A DNA stretch of 64,000 bases from Rhizobium sp. WYJ-E13 (GCF_018987265.1 NZ_CP076854.1:1426001-1490000), one strand, 5' to 3'. Shown: positions 27,265 through 36,206, numbered from the stretch's first letter. Made by a program: numbers and translations. The notes: generated from the letters alone by a model not told the origin.

Positions 27265-28053
27265 TCACCAGCAGCAGAAGCCGCCGTCGACGAGCAGATC
27301 GACGCCCGTCACGAAGCTTGCAGCATTCGACAGCAGGAAGACGGCCGGACCGACCATCTCGTCGACACCAGCCATGCGCTGCATCGGAGTCTGCTCTTCG
27401 AAGAGCTTGGTCTGATGCACCATCTCCGGGCGGGTGTTCATCGGCGTTGCGGTATAGCCCGGCGAAATCGTGTTGACGCGGATGCCGCGCCCAACCCACT
27501 CCATGGCAAACGACTTTGACATATGGATCACGCCAGCCTTGGAGGCATTGTAATGCGCCTGGCTGAGACCGCGGTTGACGATGACGCCCGACATGGAGGC
27601 GATATTGACGATGGAGCCGCGGCCGTTCTTCAGCATGGCGCGCGCTTCGGCCTGGCAGGACAGGAAGACGCCCTTCAGGTTGATGTCCATCAGCGTCTGG
27701 TACTGATCCTCTTCCATCTCCTCGGCGGGATTGGCATTGGCAATGCCTGCGGCATTGACGGCAAGCGAGAGAGCCCCGAGATCGGCTTCAGTGCGGGCGA
27801 CGGCGTCGGCCAAAGACGTCTTGCTGGTGACGTCGGCAGCGATTTCGATCGAACGGCGGCCGGCAGCCCGGATATGGCTGGCAGTTGTGGCAAGACCGTC
27901 ATCGCTGCGGCGATCCAGAAGCGCCACGTCGGCGCCGCACTGGGCAAGACCGATCGCGATCCTCTGCCCGATGCCGCTGCCGGCGCCCGTCACGAGGGCA
28001 ACCTGGCCGCTGAGATCAAATAGTTTCGGTGCGTTGAGAGAGATGTCGGACAC
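27265..28053 (-). CDS. SDR-family polyol/sugar dehydrogenase (second)
   Basis: A 262-residue short-chain dehydrogenase starting at GTG (28053) with GGAAG ahead. The NAD motif is TGAGSGIG, an Asp after the second strand (ALLDRRS) favours NAD, NAAG follows, Ser is in IVNIASMSG, and the catalytic pair is YNASK near residue 160. It ends TGVDLLVDGGFCCW, the two-Cys end seen in several sugar-alcohol dehydrogenases. It follows the ABC ATPase by 22 bp in the same operon. Confidence 0.9.
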   Translation of the reverse strand: MSDISLNAPKLFDLSGQVALVTGAGSGIGQRIAIGLAQCGADVALLDRRSDDGLATTASHIRAAGRRSIEIAADVTSKTSLADAVARTEADLGALSLAVNAAGIANANPAEEMEEDQYQTLMDINLKGVFLSCQAEARAMLKNGRGSIVNIASMSGVIVNRGLSQAHYNASKAGVIHMSKSFAMEWVGRGIRVNTISPGYTATPMNTRPEMVHQTKLFEEQTPMQRMAGVDEMVGPAVFLLSNAASFVTGVDLLVDGGFCCW

Positions 28054-28075
28054 CGCTCTTCCTTTCTGTCTTTGC

Positions 28076-29554
28076 CTATATTGTCGCCAGTTCCATGACC
28101 GAGACGTCGTTCGCCTCGTCACGCTTCAGAATGCCTGCCTGCTTGCCCTGCGCCAGAACCAGAATGCGGTTCGACACGCCGAGAACCTCCTCGAGATCGG
28201 AGCTCACGACGATCACCGCGACACCCTGCTTGGCCAGGTTGACGATGATATCGTAGATGCCGGCGCGGGCGCCGACATCGATGCCCCGCGTCGGCTCGTC
28301 CAGCACGACGACCTTGGGATCGCGCATCAGCCATTTGGCGATGACGACCTTCTGCTGGTTGCCGCCTGAGAGATCGGAGGCGAATTGCTCCGCACGCCCC
28401 TTGACGCCGAATTTCGCCACTGCCTTTTCGGCGAAGACGCGCTTCATGCCGGCAGTGATCCAGCGCCCGCCGAGCTTGTCGAGATTGGCGTAGATGATGT
28501 TCTCGCTGATCCTGTGTGCAACGACGAGGCCCTGGTCCTTGCGGTCTTCCGGAACCATCACGATGCCTTTGGCAATCGCATCCGCGGGACTGCGCAGCTT
28601 CAGCGGCTGGCTTTCCAGCCTGACCGAGCCGGCGCTGATCGGATCGGCGCCAGAGATCGCCCGCACGAGTTCAGTGCGGCCGGCGCCGACGAGGCCGGCA
28701 ATGCCGAGGATCTCGCCGGCATGAACATCGAAGCTCACATCGCGGAAGGAATCGTCCGGCGACGTCAGGCCGGACACTTCAAGTACGGGTCGGCTGGTCG
28801 GCTCGGGAAGGGTCGGAAACAGGCGATCGAGCGAGCGGCCGACCATGCTTTCGACGATCGTGCGCACCGGCGTCGAGCTGTCGGCAAATTCATGGACGCG
28901 CTCTCCATCGCGAAGCACGACGATCCGGTCGGTGATCTTCTTGATCTCCTCCATGCGGTGGGAGATGTAGATGATGCCGACGCCCTCGGCGCGGAGCTTG
29001 CGCACCTGCTCAAACAGGGCTTCCGTCTCCGCCCCGCCAAGGGCTGCGGTCGGCTCGTCGAGGATCAGGAGTTTTGCGTTCAATGCCAGCGCCTTGGCGA
29101 TTTCGATGAGCTGCTGGTTGGCAGTCGAGAGGCCGGCGACCTTTCGGGTCGCGGGAATGTGGAGATTCAGCCGTGCGAGTTGTTCCTGGGCGCGGCGAAC
29201 CATCTGGGCGCGATCGACCACGCCATTCTTCATCGGCCACCGACCGATGAAGACATTTTCAGCGATGGAAAGATGCGGCAAAAGCTGCAGTTCCTGATGG
29301 ATCAGCACCACGCCCTTGTCGATCGCCTCGCGTGGAGCGGCCGGGGCATAAGGCTGCCCCAGCCATGTCATCGTGCCCTCGGATGGTGTGCGCGATCCGG
29401 CAATAATGCCCGACAGCGTCGACTTGCCTGCGCCGTTTTCACCGAGCAGCGCCACCACCTCGCCGGGATAGACGTCCAGGTCAACATTCTTCAGAACCTG
29501 GAGCGGTCCGTAGCGCTTGGATATGCCCCTCAGGGATAAAACCGGCTCGGTCAC
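28076..29554 (-). CDS. Pentose-type sugar ABC ATPase (RbsA/XylG-like, duplicated)
   Basis: A 492-residue CUT2 ATPase with two ABC domains. The first has Walker A GENGAGKST, signature LSTANQQLIEIAKAL (degenerate, as is usual) and ILDEPTAALG. The second has a degenerate Walker A (GLVGAGRTE) with signature LSGGNQQKVVIAKWL and VLDEPTRGIDVG. The start is GTG after GAGGAGG. It drives the importer formed with the permease at 30627 and the binding protein at 29582. Confidence 0.93.
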   Translation of the reverse strand: MTEPVLSLRGISKRYGPLQVLKNVDLDVYPGEVVALLGENGAGKSTLSGIIAGSRTPSEGTMTWLGQPYAPAAPREAIDKGVVLIHQELQLLPHLSIAENVFIGRWPMKNGVVDRAQMVRRAQEQLARLNLHIPATRKVAGLSTANQQLIEIAKALALNAKLLILDEPTAALGGAETEALFEQVRKLRAEGVGIIYISHRMEEIKKITDRIVVLRDGERVHEFADSSTPVRTIVESMVGRSLDRLFPTLPEPTSRPVLEVSGLTSPDDSFRDVSFDVHAGEILGIAGLVGAGRTELVRAISGADPISAGSVRLESQPLKLRSPADAIAKGIVMVPEDRKDQGLVVAHRISENIIYANLDKLGGRWITAGMKRVFAEKAVAKFGVKGRAEQFASDLSGGNQQKVVIAKWLMRDPKVVVLDEPTRGIDVGARAGIYDIIVNLAKQGVAVIVVSSDLEEVLGVSNRILVLAQGKQAGILKRDEANDVSVMELATI

Positions 29555-29581
29555 AGCACACCTCCTCGAGATTTCGGCTGA

Positions 29582-30511
29582 TTAGGGATGGTTGGCGATG
29601 AAGCCTGCCACGTTTTCCTTGGTCGTCAGCGTGGCATCCATCAGCTGGACCGGCGGCACCTTTTCCTTGGCAGCGAGCTTGACCGCGTTCTCCACCGCAT
29701 CGCGGCCCATCTTCTGCGTCTGTTGTGTCGCGGTCACATCGAACACACCCTTGCTGAGGGCCTCGAGTGCGGCGGTGTCGCCATCAAAACCACCGACCAC
29801 GATCTTTTGCGATGGATTGGCGACCTTGATCGCCTGGGCCGCGCCGAGCGCCAGTCCGTCTGCCTGGGCAAAGACGATCGAGACATCCGAATTCGACTGG
29901 AGCATGTTCTGCATGATCTGGAAGCCCTCGTCCTGGCTCCACATGTTGGAATATTGCTCGGCGACGACGCTCACGTCCGGATAGGCTTTCAGGGATTCCT
30001 GGCACCCCTTGGTGCGGTCCAGTTCAGGCGTGGTGCCCTTCTGGCCATGGATGATGACCATCTTGCCCTTGCCGCCGGCTTCCTTGAGGATGTAGTCGCA
30101 AACCGCCTTGGCGGAGGCGACGGAATCCGTCGCCAGGAAGGTATCGCCCGGAGCGCCTTCAGCATTGCGGTCGACGTTGACGACCGGAATGCCGGCCTGT
30201 TTTGCGAGCTTGACCGGCACACTGGCTGCAGCAGCGCCTGCCGGGATGTAGATCAGCGCGTCGATATCCTGGGTCAGCAGGTCCTGGATCTGGTTGACCT
30301 GGGTCGGGCCATCGCCCTTGGCGTCGACGGTGACGACCTCGATGCCACGTTTCTTGGCTTCAGCTTCGACGGACTGCTTGATCTGGTTGAAGAAGTTTGC
30401 CTGCAGATTGGCGACGGCAAGGCCGAGCTTCTTGACTTCGGCCGCCTGGACGGATCCGAGGCTGAGGCCAAGCAGGGCGGCAGACGCGAGCAGAGTGCGC
30501 GCAAATTTCAT
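29582..30511 (-). CDS. Pentose/polyol ABC binding protein (RbsB-like)
   Basis: A 309-residue periplasmic binding protein of type I fold. A signal peptide (MKFARTLLASAALLGLSLGSVQAAE) is followed by KLGLAVANLQANFFNQIKQ. RbsB-like blocks are IDALIYIPAG, GIPVVNVDRNAEG and DVSIVFAQADGLALGAAQA. The ATG follows GGAGGA. It captures the substrate of module A, a pentose, tetrose or sugar alcohol that cannot be fixed by sequence. Confidence 0.92.
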   Translation of the reverse strand: MKFARTLLASAALLGLSLGSVQAAEVKKLGLAVANLQANFFNQIKQSVEAEAKKRGIEVVTVDAKGDGPTQVNQIQDLLTQDIDALIYIPAGAAAASVPVKLAKQAGIPVVNVDRNAEGAPGDTFLATDSVASAKAVCDYILKEAGGKGKMVIIHGQKGTTPELDRTKGCQESLKAYPDVSVVAEQYSNMWSQDEGFQIMQNMLQSNSDVSIVFAQADGLALGAAQAIKVANPSQKIVVGGFDGDTAALEALSKGVFDVTATQQTQKMGRDAVENAVKLAAKEKVPPVQLMDATLTTKENVAGFIANHP

Positions 30512-30626
30512 GTCAGTTCCTCCGTTGTTAGTGAACCCTCGGGTATCCTCCCCCTCGGGTGATAGCTCCGCTCCAAACCTTTCGGAGAGGAATTTCTGGC
30601 GGCCGCACCATCTGCGAGCCGAATGA

Positions 30627-31610
30627 TCAGGCAGCCCGCCGCTTGCGGATCGTTTCCGCACCGACCGCGAGAACGATGACGACGCCGATGATGACCTGCT
30701 GCAGGAAGGGCGAGACGTTGAGCAGATTGAGGCCGTTGCGAAGCACGCCGATGATCAGCACGCCGATCAGTGTGCCGCCAATGCCGCCTGCGCCTCCCGA
30801 CAGAGACGTTCCGCCGATGACGACGGCCGCGATCGTGTCCAGTTCGTAGCCAAAACCGCTGGACGGCTGAACCGAGTCCAGACGGGCAGCAAGAACGATA
30901 CCGGCAAGACCTGCAAGCGCGGCACTCGCCACATATACAAGAATGGTCACAAGCTGGACGTTGATGCCGGCAAGACGGGCAACTTCGGGATTGCCGCCGA
31001 CTGCATAGAGCATGCGGCCTTCTGCGCGGAAGTGCAGGAAAACCCAGGCCGCGGCGACGACAACCAGCATCAGGAAGACGGTTGCGGTCAGGATGCCGAA
31101 ATGGCGGTCGATCGCCAGCATCATGAACCAGTCGGGGAAGCCGACGATCTGTTGGCCATCAGTGATCATGTTGGCCACGCCGCGCGCAGCCGACATCATC
31201 GCAAGCGTCGCGATGAAGGCAGGCACCCTGAACCAGGTAACCATGATACCGACGATCAGGCCACTGATCATCGAGGCAATGAGCGCCACTACAATCCCGA
31301 CGCCGAGTGGCAGGCCGGCGATATTCGCCGTCCAGCCCATCACCATCATCGCGAGAGCGAGAACCGAACCGACCGAAAGGTCGATGCCGCCGATCAGGAT
31401 CACGAAGGTCATGCCCACCGCCATGATCCCAAGCACGGTGATCTGGTCGAGAATGTTCAGACCATTGCGGACGGAAAGAAAGGCGTCAGTGCTGAAGCTC
31501 AGGAAAAGGCAGAGCAGAAGCAGTCCGATCAGCGGGCCTGTTGCTCCCGTGAGCTTGCTGACGAACGTGCCGGACGGACGGCTCTGCTCATTCACGTCGA
31601 TCGCCACCAT
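30627..31610 (-). CDS. Pentose-type sugar ABC permease (RbsC-like)
   Basis: A CUT2 permease of 327 residues (328 if the tandem ATG at 31613 is used; GGGAGGA fits 31610 better). It has about ten hydrophobic segments. RbsC/AraH landmarks are VGMTFVILIGGIDLSVGSVLAL near residue 65 and ELDTIAAVVIGGTSLSGGAGG near 255. It is the first gene of the minus-strand operon of module A and has a clear promoter upstream. Confidence 0.92.
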   Translation of the reverse strand: MVAIDVNEQSRPSGTFVSKLTGATGPLIGLLLLCLFLSFSTDAFLSVRNGLNILDQITVLGIMAVGMTFVILIGGIDLSVGSVLALAMMVMGWTANIAGLPLGVGIVVALIASMISGLIVGIMVTWFRVPAFIATLAMMSAARGVANMITDGQQIVGFPDWFMMLAIDRHFGILTATVFLMLVVVAAAWVFLHFRAEGRMLYAVGGNPEVARLAGINVQLVTILVYVASAALAGLAGIVLAARLDSVQPSSGFGYELDTIAAVVIGGTSLSGGAGGIGGTLIGVLIIGVLRNGLNLLNVSPFLQQVIIGVVIVLAVGAETIRKRRAA

Positions 31611-31658
31611 CATTCCTCCCTGAAGATTAAGGCCGGCGGCCAGTATTTCATCAAGCTA

Positions 31659-31672
31659 GAATAAATATTCAT
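31659..31672. promoter_or_regulatory. Module A operator copy 1 (permease side)
   Basis: GAATAAATATTCAT. Read on the minus strand it is ATGAATATTTATTC, an exact match to copy 2. Internally it is the palindrome TGAATA-N2-TATTCA. It lies about 15 bp downstream of the -10 box of the permease promoter, in a repressing position. Confidence 0.65.
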
Positions 31673-31686
31673 GCCTGCTGGAAAAT

Positions 31687-31715
31687 TCATTAACAACTTG
31701 CCTAAGTGCTGTCAA
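31687..31715 (-). promoter_or_regulatory. Promoter of the minus-strand module A operon
   Basis: On the minus strand TTGACA (31715-31710), a 17-bp spacer and TAATGA (31692-31687) form a good sigma-70 promoter pointing to the permease gene. Operator copy 1 follows directly. Confidence 0.55.
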
Positions 31716-31796
31716 CCAGCTTTTGGGGTGATGACCAGCGCAGAATGATTAACAGGGGGCTTGACTAAGTCGGCGCCTGTGCAAAAATATAAATAC

Positions 31797-31810
31797 ATGA
31801 ATATTTATTC
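31797..31810. promoter_or_regulatory. Module A operator copy 2 (transketolase side)
   Basis: ATGAATATTTATTC, the exact reverse complement of copy 1, 13 bp ahead of the transketolase start at 31824. It is likely bound by the SorC-family regulator encoded at 35143. Confidence 0.65.
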
Positions 31811-31823
31811 ACAAGAGGAAACG

Positions 31824-32633
31824 ATGCAGCCTTCCGAACTTGAACGTGTTGCTCGCCAGATCCGTCTGCGCGACCTCCAGGCCGTATACGAGGCGGGCGC
31901 CGGCCATATCGGTGGCGAGATGTCGGTGATCGATCTCCTCACCGCGCTCTACTTCCGCGTGCTGCGCGTCTGGCCCGACCAGCCAAAGCATCCCGATCGC
32001 GACAGGTTCGTGCTTTCGAAGGGCCATACGGCCTGCGCGCTCTATGTTGCACTCGCCAAGCGCGGCTTCATTCCGGAAGAGGAAATCTCGACCTTCCTGA
32101 AACCGCATTCCCGCCTGAACGGCCATCCGAACTGCAACAAGGTGCCGGGCGTCGAAACGAATACCGGCCCGCTCGGACACGGGCTGCCGGTCGCTGTCGG
32201 CATGGCGAAAGCGGCAAAACTCTCGGGCGCGAAATACCATACCTATGTCATCACCGGCGACGGCGAGATGCAGGAAGGGTCCAACTGGGAGGCCATCATG
32301 GCGGCATATCAGTTCCGCCTCGACAATCTGACGCTGATCATCGACCACAACAGATTCCAGCAGGGTGCATCCCTCGCGGACACCAACGATCTCGCCCCGC
32401 TTCGCCCGAAGCTCGAGGCCTTCGGCTGGGAGGTCAGCGAAATCAATGGCAATGACATGCGCGCGATCGTGCCCGCTCTCGAGCATCGCAGCGACCGCCC
32501 CCATTGCATCGTTGCGCATACGAACAAGGGCCATGGCATTTCGTTCATGCAGGACCGGGTCGACTGGCACCACAAGGTTCCGAGCAAGGAACAGTATGAA
32601 ACCGCATTGGCAGAACTGTCGGAGGCACTCTAA
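31824..32633 (+). CDS. Transketolase-type enzyme, N-terminal (ThDP-binding) subunit
   Basis: 269 residues covering the diphosphate-binding half of transketolase. Seen are GHIGGEMSVIDLLTALYF, RDRFVLSKGHTACALYVAL, GPLGHGLPVAVGMAKAAKL and the ThDP motif GDGEMQEGSNWEAIMAA...N (GDG-X-N). The ATG follows AGAGGAA. It needs the separate C-terminal subunit, whose ATG overlaps its stop. Split transketolases are typical of dedicated sugar pathways such as the apulose-4-phosphate transketolase of D-apiose catabolism, so a branched or unusual ketose phosphate is a fair guess for the substrate. Confidence 0.92.
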   Translation: MQPSELERVARQIRLRDLQAVYEAGAGHIGGEMSVIDLLTALYFRVLRVWPDQPKHPDRDRFVLSKGHTACALYVALAKRGFIPEEEISTFLKPHSRLNGHPNCNKVPGVETNTGPLGHGLPVAVGMAKAAKLSGAKYHTYVITGDGEMQEGSNWEAIMAAYQFRLDNLTLIIDHNRFQQGASLADTNDLAPLRPKLEAFGWEVSEINGNDMRAIVPALEHRSDRPHCIVAHTNKGHGISFMQDRVDWHHKVPSKEQYETALAELSEAL

Positions 32634-33589
32634 TGAACGCGCCCGTAAACCCAACGAAGTTCTATGACTGCCGCGATGCCTTTGCCGCGACGCTTGAGCG
32701 CCTGGCGGCCGGAAACGAAACGATCGTCGCCGTCTGCAACGACTCCGTCGGCTCGTCGAAACTTGGTGGTTTCAAGTCGAAATTTCCTGATCGCCTCGTC
32801 AATGTCGGCATTGCCGAGCAGAACATGGTCGGCGTTGGTGCCGGCCTCGCCAATGGCGGACGCCTGCCCTATGTCTGCGCCGCCTCGCCGTTTCTGACCG
32901 GCCGGTCGCTCGAGCAGATCAAGGCCGACATTTCCTACTCCAATGCCAACGTCAAGCTCGTCGGCATTTCCTCGGGCATGGCTTACGGCGAACTCGGCCC
33001 GACCCATCATTCGATCGAGGATTTCGCCTGGACACGCGTTCTGCCGAACCTGCCCGTCATTGCCCCCTGCGACCGGATCGAGACTGCCGCCGCCGTCGAA
33101 TGGGCCGCAAGCTACAATGGTCCGTGCTTCCTGCGCCTGTCGCGCGTCGGCGTGCCCGACCTTCTGGCTGAAGGGCATAGGTTCGAGCTCGGCAAGGCGA
33201 ACCTTCTCCGCGAAGGCTCCGACGTGACGCTGATTGCCAACGGCACGTTGACCCATCGCATGATCAAGGCTGCCGATATTCTGGCCGAGCGGGGTATTTC
33301 GGCGCGCGTTCTGAATATGGCAACCGTTCGCCCGATCGACGAGACGGCCATTATCGCCGCTGCCAGCGAGACCGGTGCGATCGTGACGGCGGAAGAGCAT
33401 TCGATCTTCGGTGGACTGGGATCGGCCATCGCCGAAGTGGTCGTCGACAATGCCCCCGTGCCGATGAAACGTCTCGGCGTGCCCGGCGTTTACGCTCCGA
33501 CGGGTTCTGCCGAATTCCTGCTCGACGAATTCGGCATGGCACCTGCAGCGATCGCCGATGCCGCCGCCGCGCTCATCAAGCGTAAATAA
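32633..33589 (+). CDS. Transketolase-type enzyme, C-terminal (pyrimidine-binding) subunit
   Basis: 318 residues. The pyrimidine-domain Glu is in RLVNVGIAEQNMVGVGAGLAN, and the conserved GPTHHSIEDFAWTRVLPN, a His-bearing loop, follows. The transketolase C-terminal domain starts near residue 190 (GSDVTLIANGTLTHRMIKA). The ATG overlaps the N-subunit stop (TAATG), so the two are made together. The small size and split form match the AptA/AptB or DXS-like two-subunit type and differ from full-length housekeeping transketolase. Confidence 0.92.
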   Translation: MNAPVNPTKFYDCRDAFAATLERLAAGNETIVAVCNDSVGSSKLGGFKSKFPDRLVNVGIAEQNMVGVGAGLANGGRLPYVCAASPFLTGRSLEQIKADISYSNANVKLVGISSGMAYGELGPTHHSIEDFAWTRVLPNLPVIAPCDRIETAAAVEWAASYNGPCFLRLSRVGVPDLLAEGHRFELGKANLLREGSDVTLIANGTLTHRMIKAADILAERGISARVLNMATVRPIDETAIIAAASETGAIVTAEEHSIFGGLGSAIAEVVVDNAPVPMKRLGVPGVYAPTGSAEFLLDEFGMAPAAIADAAAALIKRK

Positions 33590-33610
33590 TCTGATAGCAG
33601 GTCTTTTGAG

Positions 33611-33632
33611 CCGGGGCGGGCATCCGCCCCGG
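33611..33632 (+). other. Strong GC hairpin between transketolase and kinase genes
   Basis: CCGGGGCGG (33611-33619) and CCGCCCCGG (33624-33632) pair perfectly with a 4-nt loop. No T-run follows (CCATTCG), and the next gene begins 20 bp later with GAGGAG. It may lower expression of the kinase relative to the transketolase or stabilise the upstream mRNA. Confidence 0.6.
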
Positions 33633-33651
33633 CCATTCGTTTGAGGAGAAG

Positions 33652-35121
33652 ATGATGCGGGCAATTCTGGCGATCGACCAGGGCACCACCAATTCGAAGG
33701 CCGTTCTGGTTTCCGAGACGGGCGACGTCGTCGCGAGAGGATCGGCCGCCGTCGGCATCTCCTATCCGCAGCCGGGCTGGGTCGAGCAGGATCCCCGCCG
33801 CATCTTTGCCTCTGTCTGCGAAGCGATCGAGGCATGCCTGAAAAACGCTTCCGGCGTCACCGTGGAGGCAATAGCGGTGTCCAACCAGCGCGAGTCCGTA
33901 ACCGTCTGGGATGCCGAAACCGGCGAAGCGCTCGGACCAGTGCTCAGCTGGCAGTGCCGCCGCACCGCGCCGGACTGCGAGCGCCTCATCGCCGAAGGGC
34001 ATCTGGACCGTGTGGAGGCGCTGACCGGCCTTCCCCTCGACCCGATGTTTCCCGGATCGAAATTTCGCTGGCTGCTCGATCGCGTTCCGGCAGGTCGCCG
34101 CGTGCGTCTCGGCACGATCGACAGCTGGCTCATTCATTGCCTGACGGGCGGCAGCCGCCACGTCTGCGATGCCTCCAATGCCGCCCGCAGCCAATTGTTC
34201 GACCTGCAAAGCCAGGTGTGGAGCGAGGAACTCGGCCAGATCTTCGGCGTCGATATCGCCCTGTTGCCCGAAGTGCTCGACAGTTCTGCCGATTTCGGCA
34301 CGATACGTGGCCTTCCCGGCATCCCGGACGGCACGCCGATCCGATCCGCCATCGGCGACAGCCATGCGGCGCTTTTCGGTCATGGCGCCTTCAAGCCGGG
34401 CGATGGCAAGGTGACGTTCGGCACCGGCTCTTCCGTCATGACGACGCTGCCGCGCTTCATTGCGCCGCAAAACGGCATAACCACGACGATTGCATGGCGC
34501 ATCGCCGGCGTGCCGACCTTCGCCTTCGAGGGTAACATCCTCGTTTCAGCCGCAAGCCTTCCCTGGATGGCAGACATTCTCGGCCTTGCCGATGTGGCGG
34601 CCCTCGTTGATCTCGCGGCGACCGCCGAGCCGGGCGGACCAGGCTTCGTGCCGGCTTTCGTTGGTCTGGGCGCACCCTACTGGAGCTCCGGCGCCCGCGC
34701 CCTCTTCTCCCAGATCAACTTTTCCACGACGCGCGCGCAGATGGCCCGGTCGGTAACGGATTCAATCGCCTTCCAGGTCCATGACGTGATCGCCGCCATG
34801 CGCGCCCAGAGCGGCGGCCAACTCGGCGCCCTCTACGTCGATGGCGGCCCGAGCCAGAACCGCTTCCTCATGCAATGTGTGTCGAACCTGATCGAGCATG
34901 CCGTGATCCAGTGCGAGGCTCCCGAAGCCTCCGCCCTCGGAGCCGCCTATCTTGCCGGGCTTTCGCTTGGTCTGTGGAAAGATCTCGAAACGATCGAGGC
35001 GTTACCCAGAAGCACGCACGTCCTCCGGCCCGAAGAGATCGATCGGACCGGTCTCCTGAATACGTGGAATGATGCGCTGGCCCGCTCGACGTCGCGACCG
35101 ACACCGGCTAAGTGTGAATAA
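33652..35121 (+). CDS. FGGY-family sugar kinase (glycerol kinase-like; possible keto-pentose kinase)
   Basis: 489 residues. The first phosphate loop is ILAIDQGTTNSKAVL, the early strand AIAVSNQRESVTVWD and the WQCRRTAPDCERL loop place it in the GlpK-like part of FGGY, and the second ATP motif is VTFGTGSSVMTTLP. Later FEGNILVSAASLPWMAD and YVDGGPSQNRFLMQ close the fold. Apulose kinase and tetrulose kinases belong to this region of the family. It is coupled with transketolase subunits, so it probably phosphorylates the ketose that the transketolase then cleaves. Confidence 0.9.
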   Translation: MMRAILAIDQGTTNSKAVLVSETGDVVARGSAAVGISYPQPGWVEQDPRRIFASVCEAIEACLKNASGVTVEAIAVSNQRESVTVWDAETGEALGPVLSWQCRRTAPDCERLIAEGHLDRVEALTGLPLDPMFPGSKFRWLLDRVPAGRRVRLGTIDSWLIHCLTGGSRHVCDASNAARSQLFDLQSQVWSEELGQIFGVDIALLPEVLDSSADFGTIRGLPGIPDGTPIRSAIGDSHAALFGHGAFKPGDGKVTFGTGSSVMTTLPRFIAPQNGITTTIAWRIAGVPTFAFEGNILVSAASLPWMADILGLADVAALVDLAATAEPGGPGFVPAFVGLGAPYWSSGARALFSQINFSTTRAQMARSVTDSIAFQVHDVIAAMRAQSGGQLGALYVDGGPSQNRFLMQCVSNLIEHAVIQCEAPEASALGAAYLAGLSLGLWKDLETIEALPRSTHVLRPEEIDRTGLLNTWNDALARSTSRPTPAKCE

Positions 35122-35129
35122 AAATTCAA
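35116..35129. promoter_or_regulatory. Module A operator copy 3 (ahead of the SorC gene)
   Basis: GAATAAAAATTCAA differs from copy 1 at two of 14 bases and keeps the TGAATA-N2-(T/A)ATTCA symmetry. It overlaps the kinase stop codon and lies 13 bp ahead of the regulator ATG, which suggests autoregulation. Confidence 0.55.
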
Positions 35130-35142
35130 GCCGGTATCGCTC

Positions 35143-36096
35143 ATGTCCCGTCTCAATGAACTCCGCCTGATTTCAAGAGTGGCCCAGATGTATCACATCG
35201 AAGGGCGACGGCAGGCGGAGATCGCCGAGCATCTGCGCCTTTCCCAGGCGACGGTATCGCGAATGTTGAAACGGGCCGAGGCGGAAGATATCGTCCGCAC
35301 GAGCGTGATCCCCCCTGTCGGAACCTATAGCGAACTTGAAGGCGGGCTCCGCGACAAATTCAAGTTGCCGGAAGCAATCGTCGTCGAATGTACCGAGGAC
35401 CGGGACGGCGCCATCATGGCCCGTATCGGCGAAGCGGCTGCCCACCTGCTCGAGGTCACGCTTTCACCCGGCGAGATCATCGGCGTGTCAAGCTGGAGTC
35501 AGACGATCTTCAAGATGGTCGAAAACATCCATCCCCAGAAAAGCGCCCAGGTGAAATATGTCGTCCAGACCCTCGGCGGCATGGGCGACCCCTCCGTGCA
35601 GACACATGCCACACAGCTCACCACCCGCCTGGCGCGGTTGACGGGGGCCGAACCGAAATTGCTTCCCGTACAAGGCGTAACGACATCGAGGGAAGCCAAG
35701 TTGCTGATGCAGGCAGATCCCTTCGTTCGTGAGACTATGGATCTGTTCGGGAGCATCACGCTCGCCATCGTCGGCATCGGCGCGGTGGAGCCGTCCGAAC
35801 TGCTTGCCCGCTCCGGCAACATCTTTTCGTCGCGCGAACTCGCCGATCTCGCAGAGGCCGGCGCCGTCGGAGACATTTCTCTGCGTTTCTTCGACAAGGA
35901 CGGCAAACCGGTGAAGACGCCTCTCGACGACCGCGTCATCGGCCTGCCCCTTGAAGACCTTACCCGGGTGGACCGCGTGATAGCGCTCGCCGGCGGCGCA
36001 AAGAAAACAGCCGCAATCGCCGGCGCCTTGCGTGTCGGTGTCATCGGCACGCTGATAACCGATAAGTTTACCGCTCAACGATTGATCGATGCATAG
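35143..36096 (+). CDS. SorC/DeoR-type sugar-binding transcriptional regulator
   Basis: 317 residues. The N-terminal helix-turn-helix (ISRVAQMYHIEGRRQAEIAE, LRLSQATVSRMLKRAE) is followed by the SorC sugar-binding domain, with the NagB-like fold visible as GEIIGVSSWSQTIFKMVE, GGMGDPSVQTHATQLTTRLA and a closing RVIALAGGAKKTAAIAGAL. SorC proteins sense phosphorylated sugars. It is the last gene of the plus-strand operon of module A and the likely reader of the TGAATA-N2-TATTCA sites. No strong ribosome site precedes it. Confidence 0.92.
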   Translation: MSRLNELRLISRVAQMYHIEGRRQAEIAEHLRLSQATVSRMLKRAEAEDIVRTSVIPPVGTYSELEGGLRDKFKLPEAIVVECTEDRDGAIMARIGEAAAHLLEVTLSPGEIIGVSSWSQTIFKMVENIHPQKSAQVKYVVQTLGGMGDPSVQTHATQLTTRLARLTGAEPKLLPVQGVTTSREAKLLMQADPFVRETMDLFGSITLAIVGIGAVEPSELLARSGNIFSSRELADLAEAGAVGDISLRFFDKDGKPVKTPLDDRVIGLPLEDLTRVDRVIALAGGAKKTAAIAGALRVGVIGTLITDKFTAQRLIDA

Positions 36097-36206
36097 ATAC
36101 CGGATCGCTCCGGACGAGGAGGATTGAGAATTATCGAGCGGATCGACCGGATGTCAACCAGGGTATGATGATCACTGCGTTCATTATTCCTACGGCGAAA
36201 ACGAGC

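Noticed and set aside
28385..29539. Plus-strand frame opposite the module A ABC ATPase
   Set aside because: A shadow of a gene with two intact ATP-binding domains.
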